DNA of 36,179 nucleotides from Planctomycetota bacterium. GTDB taxonomy: Bacteria; Planctomycetota; Planctomycetia; Gemmatales; Gemmataceae. The notes beneath the pieces are model-generated. The model was not told the DNA's origin. It saw nothing but the letters and a program-made list of their open reading frames with translations, and ran no database searches. Where the stretch lies: positions 1-36,179 of the forward strand of contig VGYC01000061.1 of assembly GCA_016873095.1 (NCBI GenBank), in the 5' to 3' direction. The position numbers and the translations under genes are program-made. The stretch's first letter is position 1. The number at the start of each line of letters is the position of its first letter. Below, piece after piece: positions 23,754 through 32,787 of the stretch.

Positions 23754-25562
23754 TTACCCTGCCAGCTTTTCCGCTTCGCCCACCATGTCGCCGAGTAGCT
23801 TCAATCCCAGTTCCCAGAAGGTGGGGTCGTTGACGTTCATGCCGAGCTTGCCGAGGAGGACGTGCGGCGCTTCCGAACCGCCGGCAGCGAGCAGATCGAG
23901 ATAGCGCGGCACGAAGGCGGGACCATCTTGCCGGTACTTTTGCACCAGGGCCAGCACCAGCAGTTCGCCGAACGCATAAGCGTAGCAATAGAACGGGACA
24001 TGGATGAAATGGCCGATGTACAGCCACCACCAGGCATAATCGTCCGTGAGAAGGACAGCGTCGCCGTGCATGGGACGATTGGCGGCCATCCAGATGTCGT
24101 TGATCTGCTCAGTCGAGAGCTCGCCCTTGTCCTTGCGGGCCTGATGCAACCCTTGTTCGAAGCGCGTCAGCACGACCTGGCGAAAGACGGTGGCGAAGGC
24201 ATCCTCGATCTTGCCGCACAGGAGCCCGAGGCGGATACGCGGGTCCGGGAACATCTCCAGCAGCCGTTGAAACGTCAGCATCTCGCCGAAGACGCTGGCC
24301 ATCTCGGCCGTTGTCAGAGGCGTGTCACACTGGAGGTAGCCGACGCCGCGTGACAGATACTGATGCAGACCGTGGCCCAGTTCGTGGGCCAGGGTCATCA
24401 CGTCGCGCAGCCGATCGGTGTAGTTCATGAGGATGTAGGGGTGCGCACTCGGAACGGCGCTGCTGGAGAAGGCGCCGCCTCGCTTGCCTGGCCGCAGTTC
24501 GGCGTCGATCCAGTTCTTGTCGAAAAACTCCCCGATGATGCCGCCGGCACGTGGGCTGAACGCCTGGTAGCTCTCCTGCACCATTCGTCTCGCCCGAGGC
24601 CAATCGCATTCCGGCATGTCGCCGTGGATCGGGGCGTAGCGGTCATAATCGTGGAGCTGGTCGATGCCCAGGAGCTTGCCCTTGAGGCGGTAGTAGCGCT
24701 GCACGAGGGAGTGATGCCGTTCCGTCGCAGTCATGAGCGCCTCGACCACCTCGTCGGTGATCTCGTTGGACAGGTGCCGCGACGACATGAAATGTGGGTA
24801 TTTGCGCAGCCGGCAATCGCCGTGATGATCAAGGACGAGATTGTTGAAGATGAATGTCAGCAGTCGCGAGTTCTCCTGCAGGCCGACGGTCAAGCCGCGC
24901 GCCGCTGCCTTGCGAATCGTACGATCCGGATCGTAAAGCTTGGCGAGAATCTGCTGCTGGCTGACTTTCTGAGACGCGCCGGCGTGCTCGAACGGGAATT
25001 GCATGGCGGACACGGATTCGTCGAACAGCCGGACGAAGGCGGCCCTGCCGGTGACCGATTTTTCATCGAGGATCTTCTCCTCCAACTCGCTGAGATAGTG
25101 AGGCCGCCAGATGCGCTTTTGCTCCAGGTGGTGCCGGTAGCGGGCCAGCGATGGGTTGGCCAGCAACTTGGCGACGACGTCGTCGGCCACCTTGACCCAC
25201 TCCAAATCGAAGAAGATGAGATGCTTGTTGCTGGCCGTGCGTTCTTCGCGCGTGCGTGACAGGAGTGCGCCGTGTCGCGAGTCGTCCGTCTTGGCGGCAT
25301 GGACCAGCCCGGCGTAGACGGCCGGCCTGTCCAGTTGTTCGAATAAGCCTTCAAGTTCAATCAGGGCCTCGCGCAACAAGCCGGCCGAGGCGGCATCCAG
25401 CGTCTCGATCTTGCCACGATATCGCGCCTCGAAGGCACGCGCTCGCTCCAGCGCGCCGGCAAGGTCCGCGCCGATCTTCGGATCGTCCACGCTCTGGTAG
25501 AGATCGCTCAGGTTCCAGGAAATCCCGACGGCGCTGCTGGCAGGAACGGTCGGCTGCTCCAT
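23754..25562 (-). CDS. pepF: Oligoendopeptidase F (M3 metallopeptidase)
   Basis: Protein of 602 aa, the normal length for PepF. The zinc motif HELGHGLHQYL is at residues 393-403, with H393, E394 and H397. A downstream Glu in the TTAEMASVFGEML block (E420 or E427) supplies the third ligand. The N-terminus has WNLSDLY, typical of this family. PepF hydrolyses short peptides in the cytoplasm; no signal peptide is present. The start lies 5 bp after the stop of the adaptor gene, so it is probably last in the efflux transcript, although the functions are unrelated. It converges with the DH gene across 113 bp. Confidence 0.92.
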   Translation of the reverse strand: MEQPTVPASSAVGISWNLSDLYQSVDDPKIGADLAGALERARAFEARYRGKIETLDAASAGLLREALIELEGLFEQLDRPAVYAGLVHAAKTDDSRHGALLSRTREERTASNKHLIFFDLEWVKVADDVVAKLLANPSLARYRHHLEQKRIWRPHYLSELEEKILDEKSVTGRAAFVRLFDESVSAMQFPFEHAGASQKVSQQQILAKLYDPDRTIRKAAARGLTVGLQENSRLLTFIFNNLVLDHHGDCRLRKYPHFMSSRHLSNEITDEVVEALMTATERHHSLVQRYYRLKGKLLGIDQLHDYDRYAPIHGDMPECDWPRARRMVQESYQAFSPRAGGIIGEFFDKNWIDAELRPGKRGGAFSSSAVPSAHPYILMNYTDRLRDVMTLAHELGHGLHQYLSRGVGYLQCDTPLTTAEMASVFGEMLTFQRLLEMFPDPRIRLGLLCGKIEDAFATVFRQVVLTRFEQGLHQARKDKGELSTEQINDIWMAANRPMHGDAVLLTDDYAWWWLYIGHFIHVPFYCYAYAFGELLVLALVQKYRQDGPAFVPRYLDLLAAGGSEAPHVLLGKLGMNVNDPTFWELGLKLLGDMVGEAEKLAG

Positions 25563-25567
25563 GTTGT

Positions 25568-26764
25568 TTATTTTCCTTCCCCGGAATGGTGCCCCGGCCG
25601 GCGCGGCATGGAGCCTTCACGCGGTGTGACGGTCACGCCGGGACGCACCATGGTGACGCCGTCGACGATGATCCATTCGTCGCCCTTGAGGCCGGCGTCA
25701 ACGACGCGCAGGCCGTCCTCTTGCAGGCGGCCGGCCTCGATGTCCACGCGCTCCACCAGGTTTTCCTTGGACCGATTGACCTTGAGAAGATACTTCATGT
25801 TCTGGTCGGTGAGGATGGCGCGATCGGCGACGAGGATGGCGGGATGGGGATCGGCCACCGCGGCGCGAATGCGCGCGAACATGCCGGGAGCCAGCAAGCG
25901 GCGGCCGTCCGCACGCTTCGGATTGTCGAAGCGGGCGCGAACCTTGATGGTGCCCGTACTGGAATCGACCCGATTATCGATGAAGTCGATGATGCCCTTG
26001 TGCGGATAGTCGCGATCGGTGGCCAGCCCCATCTGCACCTTGATGTCCATGTCGCTCTTCTTTCCCGTGTCCTTGTTCTTGCTGGCCAGTGCGATCATGT
26101 GGTTGCGGTAGCGCAGCAGGGCTCGTTCGTTCACGTGGAAGTACACGTACATCGGATCGACGGAAACAAGCGTGGTCAGCAGGTTGTCACCGGCGGCATT
26201 GACGAGATTACCCTTGGTGAGGAAAGCTCGCGAGATGTGGCCGGAAATGGGCGCCACAATGCGGCAGTATTCGGTGTTAAGACGGGCCTCCTGAATCTGC
26301 CCCTCGGCGGTGGCCATGCCGGCGATGGCCTCCCCCTGGTCGGCCATGACCTTGTCCAGTTCCTGCTTGGCGGCCGAGCCGCTCTTGACCAACGGCTCCA
26401 GGATGCCGATCCGCTCCTGAGCCAGTTTCAGCTTGGCCGTGTACAGTTTCATCTGCCCGTCGGCCTGCTTCTCTTGCGCCCGGAACGGGCCATCATCGAT
26501 GAGGAACAGCACGTCGCCTTCCTTCACCTCCGCGCCTTCCTTGAATTTCACTTCCTTGATGTGCCCGCGCACACGCGGACGAATCTCTACCGACTCCTTT
26601 GCCTCTACCAGGCCCGTGAATGTGTCCCAGTCTTCGATGACTTCCTTCAACGGCCGACTGACGATTACTTCAAGCGGCGGCGGCACCGTGACCTGCGGCT
26701 CACGTGTGCATCCCGTCAACATGATGAGCGTGAAGAGACATGGCGAGTAACTGCAGCGCGGCAT
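25568..26764 (-). CDS. Efflux RND-type periplasmic adaptor lipoprotein (MFP/HlyD)
   Basis: Protein of 398 aa from the ATG at 26764, which has GAGG 5 nt upstream; the GTG at 26770 is less likely. The lipobox LTGC places a lipidated Cys at about residue 19. The protein then shows the adaptor layout: a lipoyl half (VEIRPRVRGHIKEVKFKEGAEVKEGD), a helical hairpin, the second lipoyl half (CRIVAPISGHISRAFLTKGNLV), a beta-barrel (VDPMYVYFHVNERALLRY), and a membrane-proximal domain. It resembles the MexA/AcrA adaptor class and would bridge an inner-membrane transporter and an outer-membrane channel. The channel gene lies upstream on the same strand. The transporter is not found here, so the cognate pump could be encoded elsewhere. 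Confidence 0.9.
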   Translation of the reverse strand: MPRCSYSPCLFTLIMLTGCTREPQVTVPPPLEVIVSRPLKEVIEDWDTFTGLVEAKESVEIRPRVRGHIKEVKFKEGAEVKEGDVLFLIDDGPFRAQEKQADGQMKLYTAKLKLAQERIGILEPLVKSGSAAKQELDKVMADQGEAIAGMATAEGQIQEARLNTEYCRIVAPISGHISRAFLTKGNLVNAAGDNLLTTLVSVDPMYVYFHVNERALLRYRNHMIALASKNKDTGKKSDMDIKVQMGLATDRDYPHKGIIDFIDNRVDSSTGTIKVRARFDNPKRADGRRLLAPGMFARIRAAVADPHPAILVADRAILTDQNMKYLLKVNRSKENLVERVDIEAGRLQEDGLRVVDAGLKGDEWIIVDGVTMVRPGVTVTPREGSMPRRPGHHSGEGK

Positions 26765-26873
26765 CGGCACCTCGGGGGACGGCGACTGGTGGGCGAAGGT
26801 ATTCTACAGACTCGGTTGCCGCGCGCCGTGGCCTGCGGCGTCCTGTCAGCGTTTCGCTGCCGCAAGCCTTGCC

Positions 26874-27185
26874 TCAGTGTGGGGGCGGCGGACAATAGAG
26901 CGATGGAAATGGCTTGCGGCAATAATCGCTGGGGCTGCCGCAACGCGGAACGCCTGGGATCAGAGGACAGGGCTTGCGCAGATAGTCATTCGCGCCTGGG
27001 CAACTCAGCGGACCGGCGCTGGGCGGGAACGGCTTGGGCCAGTAATCATTACAGTCGCAAGTGACAGGGCAGCCATTTGTATCGGTGCCGGCAGATCGCC
27101 AGAAACACCAGCCCGGCCAGCCACGCGCCGCCACGTCGCCGGTGGTGATCGTCCCCAGAATCAGCAAAGCAACAACTCGACTCAT
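26874..27185 (-). CDS. Small secreted Cys-rich repeat protein
   Basis: Protein of 103 aa starting at 27185; no convincing Shine-Dalgarno is visible, so the start is inferred from the signal peptide (VVALLILGTITTGDVAARG). The mature peptide is short and has 9 Cys. It carries three imperfect repeats of the form (N/S)DYxxKPxP (NDYWPKPFP, NDYLRKPCP, SDYCRKPFP), each flanked by Cys, and ends in a Pro run. No family is recognised. It lies between the outer-membrane efflux gene (49 bp upstream) and the adaptor gene (109 bp downstream), all on the minus strand, so it is probably cotranscribed. The Cys pattern suggests disulfides or metal binding outside the cytoplasm. Confidence 0.6.
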   Translation of the reverse strand: MSRVVALLILGTITTGDVAARGWPGWCFWRSAGTDTNGCPVTCDCNDYWPKPFPPSAGPLSCPGANDYLRKPCPLIPGVPRCGSPSDYCRKPFPSLYCPPPPH

Positions 27186-27234
27186 TGAAGTTAACCAGCA
27201 GATACCCGGGGACTGGCCAAGCTCGACAGCTGGC

Positions 27235-28839
27235 TCACGGCAGCAGTTTTTCATTCCCTTGCCGGGGCGCAGGCAGGATTTCGATCGGCCCGTCAGCAGG
27301 TTCCAGCAGCAGGGGATCGCCGAGCATCGGTCCCCCATTCAAGTTCTGCAAACGGAGTTCCCAGCCGCCGCCCAGGGCCTTGTAGACCTGGATCATCCCC
27401 AAGGCGATGTCGCCGCGGGCCACGGCCAGCTTGTCCTGCTGTCCCACCAGGAAGTTTGCTGTCACGAAGGCCCGGTTGATGTCGAACTTCAACAGCTTGA
27501 TCTCATCCTCGACCACGCGGACCGCGATTTCGGCCTCGCTGGCGCTCTCATCGAGATAGCGGACCTGAATCTGGCTGCGTATGTAGGCGATCAGTCCGTC
27601 CTCCACTTCCTTGCCGGCCTTGAGCACGGTGCTCTGGTAGTTGAGGACTTCCTTCTGAAAGCGTGCATCTTCGACTCGAATCTTGTTCAGCAAACGACCA
27701 TAGTTCAGGATGTCCCACTGGAAGCTGGGCGCGATGGTCCCGAACTGGCTGTTCGTGTTGAAAAGCTGCGACAGGTTTTCCGCCGAGTAGCCGATGTTGC
27801 CGAAGACGATGAAGTGCGGATACAGGTCAGAAGTGGCGACGCCAATGCGGGCGCTCTGTGAGGCGACCAGGCGCTCGGCCCGGCGGACGTCCGGCCGTCG
27901 CCGCAGCAGATCGGCGGGGACGCCGACGGCCAGTTCCGGCGGTGCTTGCGGAATCGGGGCAGTACCGATCTCTGCTACCAGGTCGCGTGTGGGAATGCCC
28001 AGCAGGACGCACAGGCGGTTGTTCGACTGGCGTAGGCCGATCTCCAGGCGTTCCTTGAACGCCTGCGTATCCGTTAGGTTCGAGCGCATCTGCGCCAGGT
28101 CGAGCTTGCTGGCCGCGCCACGCTTGAAGCGATCCTCGGCGCGCCTGGCGAGCAGCGACTGGATCTCGATGTTGCTCTCGGCGAACTGAATGCGCGCCTG
28201 GAAGGTGCGGATCTCGACGTAGGCCGTGGCGACCTCGCCGATGAGCAGCACCAGCACATCGTCGTAATTCTCGATCGAAGCATCGAGATCCGCGTTGGCG
28301 GATTCGATGGCCCGGCGGAAGCGACCCCAGAAATCGATCTCCCAGGAGACATTGAGCCCGAATTCCCACATGTCGAAGATGCGCTGGAAGCCCGGAATGT
28401 CCGGGATATTCGCCTCGTTCCTGCTGATCTGGTTCCGCGAGTAAGAGCCAAATCCTTGCTGTACCTGCGCGAACAGGTTGCCGCAGGCGATGTTGCGCAG
28501 GGCGCGCGCTTCGAGGACGCGCATGCCGGCGGTGCGTAGATCGAGATTCTGCCGGTAAGCCGACTCCACCAGTGAGTTGAGAACGGGGTCGTTGAAGGCC
28601 GTCCACCAGCCGTTCAGGTCGGCGGCAATCGGATTGACTCCTTTGCTGCCGGAATCGAGCCATTGCTGGGCGACGGGCGCGGCCGGCTTCTGGTAGTTGG
28701 GGCCGACCTTGAAGCCGTTGTGAATGTACTCGCTCGGACCCGTGCAGCCGCTGGACAGCACGACGCAAACCACCCAGACGACCACGCCGTGGGGTTTCCA
28801 GGAGCGTCGGTCCGCCACACTATTCGGCACTATGCACAT
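27235..28839 (-). CDS. Outer-membrane efflux lipoprotein (TolC/OprM, NodT family)
   Basis: Protein of 534 aa from the ATG at 28839; the ORF also has a GTG one codon earlier. The N-terminal hydrophobic segment (VVVWVVCVVLSSGC) ends in a lipobox with Cys near residue 32, followed by FKVGPNYQKPAAPV, the marker of NodT-type factors. Two OEP repeats follow, each with long helices and beta-strand pairs (for example YVEIRTFQARIQFAESNIEIQ and QWDILNYGRLLNKIR). These trimers form the outer-membrane channel of tripartite export systems. With the adaptor gene downstream it makes an efflux pair, but the inner-membrane RND gene is missing. The promoter should lie in the 28840-29091 gap. Confidence 0.9.
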   Translation of the reverse strand: MCIVPNSVADRRSWKPHGVVVWVVCVVLSSGCTGPSEYIHNGFKVGPNYQKPAAPVAQQWLDSGSKGVNPIAADLNGWWTAFNDPVLNSLVESAYRQNLDLRTAGMRVLEARALRNIACGNLFAQVQQGFGSYSRNQISRNEANIPDIPGFQRIFDMWEFGLNVSWEIDFWGRFRRAIESANADLDASIENYDDVLVLLIGEVATAYVEIRTFQARIQFAESNIEIQSLLARRAEDRFKRGAASKLDLAQMRSNLTDTQAFKERLEIGLRQSNNRLCVLLGIPTRDLVAEIGTAPIPQAPPELAVGVPADLLRRRPDVRRAERLVASQSARIGVATSDLYPHFIVFGNIGYSAENLSQLFNTNSQFGTIAPSFQWDILNYGRLLNKIRVEDARFQKEVLNYQSTVLKAGKEVEDGLIAYIRSQIQVRYLDESASEAEIAVRVVEDEIKLLKFDINRAFVTANFLVGQQDKLAVARGDIALGMIQVYKALGGGWELRLQNLNGGPMLGDPLLLEPADGPIEILPAPRQGNEKLLP

Positions 28840-29091
28840 CACCCGAACTTACGAAAAGGTCATCGTGATCGTTCTTTTCCGCAGCATCGCTTTTATCGGC
28901 CCATCTTGTCCTGCTTCGTTAAGCAATCTCGGGGCGGGTCCTGGGCAGCTGGATGGTTCTGCCACTACACAAATTCATAACAATAATCGTGGAACACGCT
29001 GTCCGCCCTGAAGACGCCGCCGCGCCCGTTGTGAGATCAGCTCGGGCGATCCACGGCGTTCAGTGGCTTGACGAATGCAAGGAATGACCAC

Positions 29092-29625
29092 ATGGCACGC
29101 GCCTTGAAACGGAGCACCGGCGACGAAACCGAGTTCGCGCCGGCTGGTCCTCTCTCCCCCGGGGAGTTACGCAGAATGCACGCCTACTGGCGGGCTGCAA
29201 ACTATCTATCGGTGGGGCAGATCTACCTCCTCGACAATCCGCTTCTCAGGGAACCGCTCAAGCGCGAGCATATCAAGCCGCGGCTGCTGGGGCACTGGGG
29301 CACGTCGCCCGGTCTCAACATGCTGTGCGTGCACCTCAACCGGGTCATCAAGCGCGATGACCTCGACATGATCTACATCATCGGCCCTGGGCACGGCGGA
29401 CCATCTTTGGTGGCCCACGCCTATCTGGAGGGAACGTACACCGAGGTCTACCCGAACATCAGCCAGGACGAGGAGGGGATGAAGAGGCTTTTCAAGCGCT
29501 TCAGTTTCCCGGGAGGCATCCCCAGCCACGTCGCGCCGGAAACGCCGGGCAGTATTCACGAGGGAGGAGAGCTTGGTTACGCCCTGAGCCATGCCTATGG
29601 CGCTGCCTTTGACAATCCCACCTGA
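29092..29625 (+). pseudogene. xfp: Phosphoketolase, N-terminal fragment (frameshifted)
   Basis: The ATG at 29092 has AAGGA about 8 nt upstream and is preferred over a TTG at 29068. The fragment of 177 aa covers the start of xylulose-5-phosphate/fructose-6-phosphate phosphoketolase: [58 protein letters not shown] and [18 protein letters not shown]. The frame then meets TGA at 29623. In normal enzymes this point reads FDNPDLIVAC; here a single G is missing between CCC (29617-29619) and ACC, and adding it restores Asp-Leu-Ile-Val-Ala-Cys. The whole gene spans 29092-31542. If intact, the enzyme cleaves xylulose-5-P with phosphate to acetyl-P and glyceraldehyde-3-P. Confidence 0.88.
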
Positions 29626-31542
29626 TCGTCGCCTGCATCGTGGGCGATGGCGAAGCCGAGACGGGGCCGCTGGCCACCGGCTGGCACGGCAACAAATTCC
29701 TCAATCCTGCCCGTGACGGCTGTGTCCTGCCAATCCTGCATCTCAACGGCTACAAGATTGCCAACCCGACGATACTGGCTCGAATTCCGAGGGAAGAATT
29801 GCAGAGGTTCTTCGAGGGCATGGGCTACAAGCCGTACTTCGTCGAAGGGCACGAGCCGGCCGCGGTCCACCAGCAGCTTGCCGGCGTGCTCGACTCGGTG
29901 GTGCCGGAGATCAAGGAGATCTGGGCGGACGCCCGCGGCAAGGGGGCGGCCAAGCGGCCAGCCTGGCCAATGATCGTTTTCCGCACTCCCAAAGGATGGA
30001 CGTGCCCTGCGGAGATCGACGGCAAGAAGTGCGAGGATTACTGGCGCAGCCATCAGGTGCCGATGGGCGACATGGACAAGCTCGAGCACATCAAGATCCT
30101 CGAGAAGTGGATGAAGAGCTATGGTCCCGAGGAATTGTTCGATGCCGAAGGCCGGCTGCAGCCGGAGCTTGCCGAGCTGGCGCCCGCGGGCCCGCGCCGC
30201 ATGAGCGCCAATCCGCACGCCAACGGCGGGCTGCTGCTGCGCGATCTCAAGATGCCGGACTTCCGCGGCTATGCCGTCGCGGTGCCCAGCCCCGGCGCCA
30301 CCATCGCCGAGTCAACGCGTGTGATGGGCAAGTTTCTCCGCGATGTCATGAAAGCCAACCTGGATAGCAAGAATTTCCGCCTGTTCAGCCCGGACGAGAA
30401 CAACTCGAACCGTTGGCAGGATGTTCTGGAAGTGACCACGCGCTGCTTCATGGCCGAGATCTACCCAGAGGATGACCATCTATCCCCGGACGGTCGGGTG
30501 ATGGAAGTCCTCTCGGAGCACCAGTGCCAGGGCTGGCTCGAAGGCTACTTGTTGACCGGACGGCACGGCTTCTTTTCCTGCTACGAAGCGTTCATCCACA
30601 TCATCGATTCAATGTTCAATCAGCATGCCAAGTGGCTCAAGGTGAGCAAGCACATCCCGTGGCGGCGGCCCATCGCCTCGTTCAACTACCTGCTCAGCTC
30701 GCACGTTTGGCGGCAGGACCACAACGGCTTCAGCCACCAGGATCCCGGTTTCATCGACCACGTCGTCAATAAGAAAGCGGAGATCATCCGCGTCTACTTG
30801 CCGCCGGACGCCAATACTCTGCTGTCGGTGACCGACCATTGCCTGCGCAGCCGCAACTACGTGAATGTCGTCGTCGCTGGCAAGCAACCCGCGCCGCAGT
30901 GGTTGACCATGGACCAGGCCGTCAAGCACTGCACGATAGGCATAAGCATCTGGGAATGGGCCAGCAATGACAAGGGTTCTGAGCCGGACGTGGTGATGGC
31001 TTGCTGCGGCGACGTGCCAACCCTGGAGACGCTGGCGGCCGTCGAGATGATCCGCAAGCACCTGCCCGAGTTGAAGATTCGCGTCGTCAATGTTGTGAAC
31101 CTCATGAAGCTGCAGCCGGCGAGCGAGCATCCACACGGTCTTTCGGACCGCGAATTCGACGCCCTGTTCACCAAGGACCGGCCGATCATCTTCGCCTTCC
31201 ACGGTTATCCGTGGCTGATCCACAGACTGACTTACCGGCGAACGAACCATGACAATCTTCACGTCCGTGGCTACAAGGAAGAAGGCACAACCACGACGCC
31301 GTTCGACATGTGCGTGCTCAACGACATCGACCGCTTTCACCTGGTCGAGGATGTGATCGATCGCCTGCCGCAACTCGGCGCCCGGGGCCGCCTACTTCAA
31401 GCAGGCCATCCATGAGAAGCTGATCGAACACAAGCATTACATCGCGGAGCACGGCGACGACATGCCGGCCATTGCCGGCTGGCGCTGGGGCCAGGACGGC
31501 GCGAAGCCGGCCAGGCGCGACACGGCGGCGGATAACGTCTGA
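29622..31542 (+). pseudogene. xfp: Phosphoketolase, main C-terminal part (second frameshift at 3' end)
   Basis: Continues the phosphoketolase after the missing base. The open frame from 29640 begins at a GTG inside the thiamine-diphosphate motif [19 protein letters not shown] and runs to TGA at 31413-31415. Conserved blocks include [45 protein letters not shown]-type [12 protein letters not shown] and [16 protein letters not shown] second lesion is an extra G in GGGG (31384-31387): with three G the frame reads [19 protein letters not shown] and ends at TGA 31540-31542, the expected terminus. One missing and one extra base cancel, so the repaired gene is 2451 bp (816 aa). It is either disabled or a sequence-error artefact. 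Confidence 0.9.
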
Positions 31543-31560
31543 GTGTGCATACCGCGCTGC

Positions 31561-31812
31561 TCACGCCGGGCCATTCTCCCGCGCGCGCAAGTGCGGGCCC
31601 CAGTACATCCCCAGCGCGAAGATGCCGACAAGCCCCGCAAACGTGATGAGCATGCTGACAGAGTCTGGCGCCGGCACCAACGCGGCGAGAATTGCGAGCG
31701 GGCCCAACGCCATCAGCCACCGGCGCCCAGGCGCGCCAAAGGTTAAGGCCGTGACAACCATGACCGCCAGCAAGAAGAGTTTAGGCCAGGTCAACATGAG
31801 ATTTGGGTCCAT
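31561..31812 (-). CDS. Small membrane protein, unknown
   Basis: Protein of 83 aa. The ATG at 31812 has GGAG 6 nt upstream, which decides it over an upstream in-frame ATG at 31893. Almost the whole chain is hydrophobic, in three candidate helices: PKLFLLAVMVVTALTFG, WLMALGPLAILAALVP and MLITFAGLVGIFALGMYWG. The C-terminus is short and basic. No family is recognised. It converges with the phosphoketolase gene (18 bp) and diverges from the SDR gene (117 bp). Confidence 0.65.
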   Translation of the reverse strand: MDPNLMLTWPKLFLLAVMVVTALTFGAPGRRWLMALGPLAILAALVPAPDSVSMLITFAGLVGIFALGMYWGPHLRARENGPA

Positions 31813-31929
31813 GGCTGTCTCCGTCGCCAGACATTTCAGGCTATTTCGTGACTCTGGTTCATCATACAAAAGACGCGTGCGCAACACAAGCACCCAGAAT
31901 TGGCAGGCGCCCGGCGACGGAGCACTACC

Positions 31930-32703
31930 ATGACCGTGACCCTGATCACTGGCGCCGGCAGCGGCATTGGCCGCGAGTTCGCGCGGCGCCTAGCCGCCGA
32001 CGGCATGGCCATCGCCGCCATCGACTGCCAGCCGGAGGGGCTAAGTCAACTCGAGGCGGAGCTGCAAGGTCAGAATCGCCAGGTTGCCTGTGAGGTCGCC
32101 GACGTCACGGACGGACCGCTGTTGCTGGAGATCGTTGCCGCCCTGGAGCAGCGACTCGGGCCCATCGACCTGATGATCGCCAGCGCCGGCGTTGGCCGCG
32201 AAACCTCCGGCCTCGACTTGCGAATGGACGACCTGCAAGCGGTGATCGGCGTCAATCTGCTGGGCGTGGCCAATAGCATCGCAGCGGTGTTGCCCGGCAT
32301 GATCAAGCGCCGCCGCGGGCACATCGTCGCCATCTCCAGCATGGCCTCGTATCGCGGCGTGCCGCGCATGCTCGCCTACTGCGCAAGTAAATCGGGCGTC
32401 AACGCCTTCATGGACGGCCTGCGTATCGAGGTTCGGCCATATAACATCTTCACGACCACGCTCTGCCCAGGCTGGATTCGCACGCCCATGACGGCCCACA
32501 TCAACGGCCCCATGCCCGGCCTCATGGACGTGGACTACGCCGTCGGCCGCATGCTGCACGCTATTCGCCGGCGCAAGGCCTTCTATGCCTTCCCGGCGTC
32601 GCTGGCGTGGCGGCTGCGCGTGTTGCGCTGGCTGCCGCGCTCGACTGCCGACTGGCTCATCGCCCGCATGCTCGGCAGAATGAAAATCAGCCGCCAAGGT
32701 TAG
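31930..32703 (+). CDS. SDR family NAD(P)-dependent oxidoreductase
   Basis: Protein of 257 aa with GGAG 7 nt before the ATG at 31930. It is a classical short-chain dehydrogenase: the TGAGSGIG cofactor loop near the N-terminus, an ADVTD segment after it, ASAGVG (NNAG-equivalent), catalytic Ser in ISSMASYRG and the YCASK YxxxK pair. The CPGWIRTPM motif follows the active site, as in many SDRs. The C-terminal ~40 residues are unusually basic and hydrophobic (LAWRLRVLRWLPRSTADWLI), compatible with membrane or lipid association. The substrate is unknown. The downstream transferase gene follows closely on the same strand. Confidence 0.9.
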   Translation: MTVTLITGAGSGIGREFARRLAADGMAIAAIDCQPEGLSQLEAELQGQNRQVACEVADVTDGPLLLEIVAALEQRLGPIDLMIASAGVGRETSGLDLRMDDLQAVIGVNLLGVANSIAAVLPGMIKRRRGHIVAISSMASYRGVPRMLAYCASKSGVNAFMDGLRIEVRPYNIFTTTLCPGWIRTPMTAHINGPMPGLMDVDYAVGRMLHAIRRRKAFYAFPASLAWRLRVLRWLPRSTADWLIARMLGRMKISRQG

Positions 32704-32787
32704 TTGCGCATTCATGTCCACACAGATGCACGCGGACTGTGCCGACGGCAATTCAATGTTTTGCAATTCCCGCTGCCACGCCTTATC

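Noticed and set aside
25256-27064. 602-aa plus-strand open frame antisense to the adaptor and pepF genes
   Set aside because: It covers two well-supported minus-strand genes and has low-complexity composition with no recognisable motif.
29619-29640. Programmed frameshifting in the phosphoketolase gene
   Set aside because: No slippery heptamer or downstream structure is evident, and phosphoketolases are not known to use recoding; a base loss is simpler.
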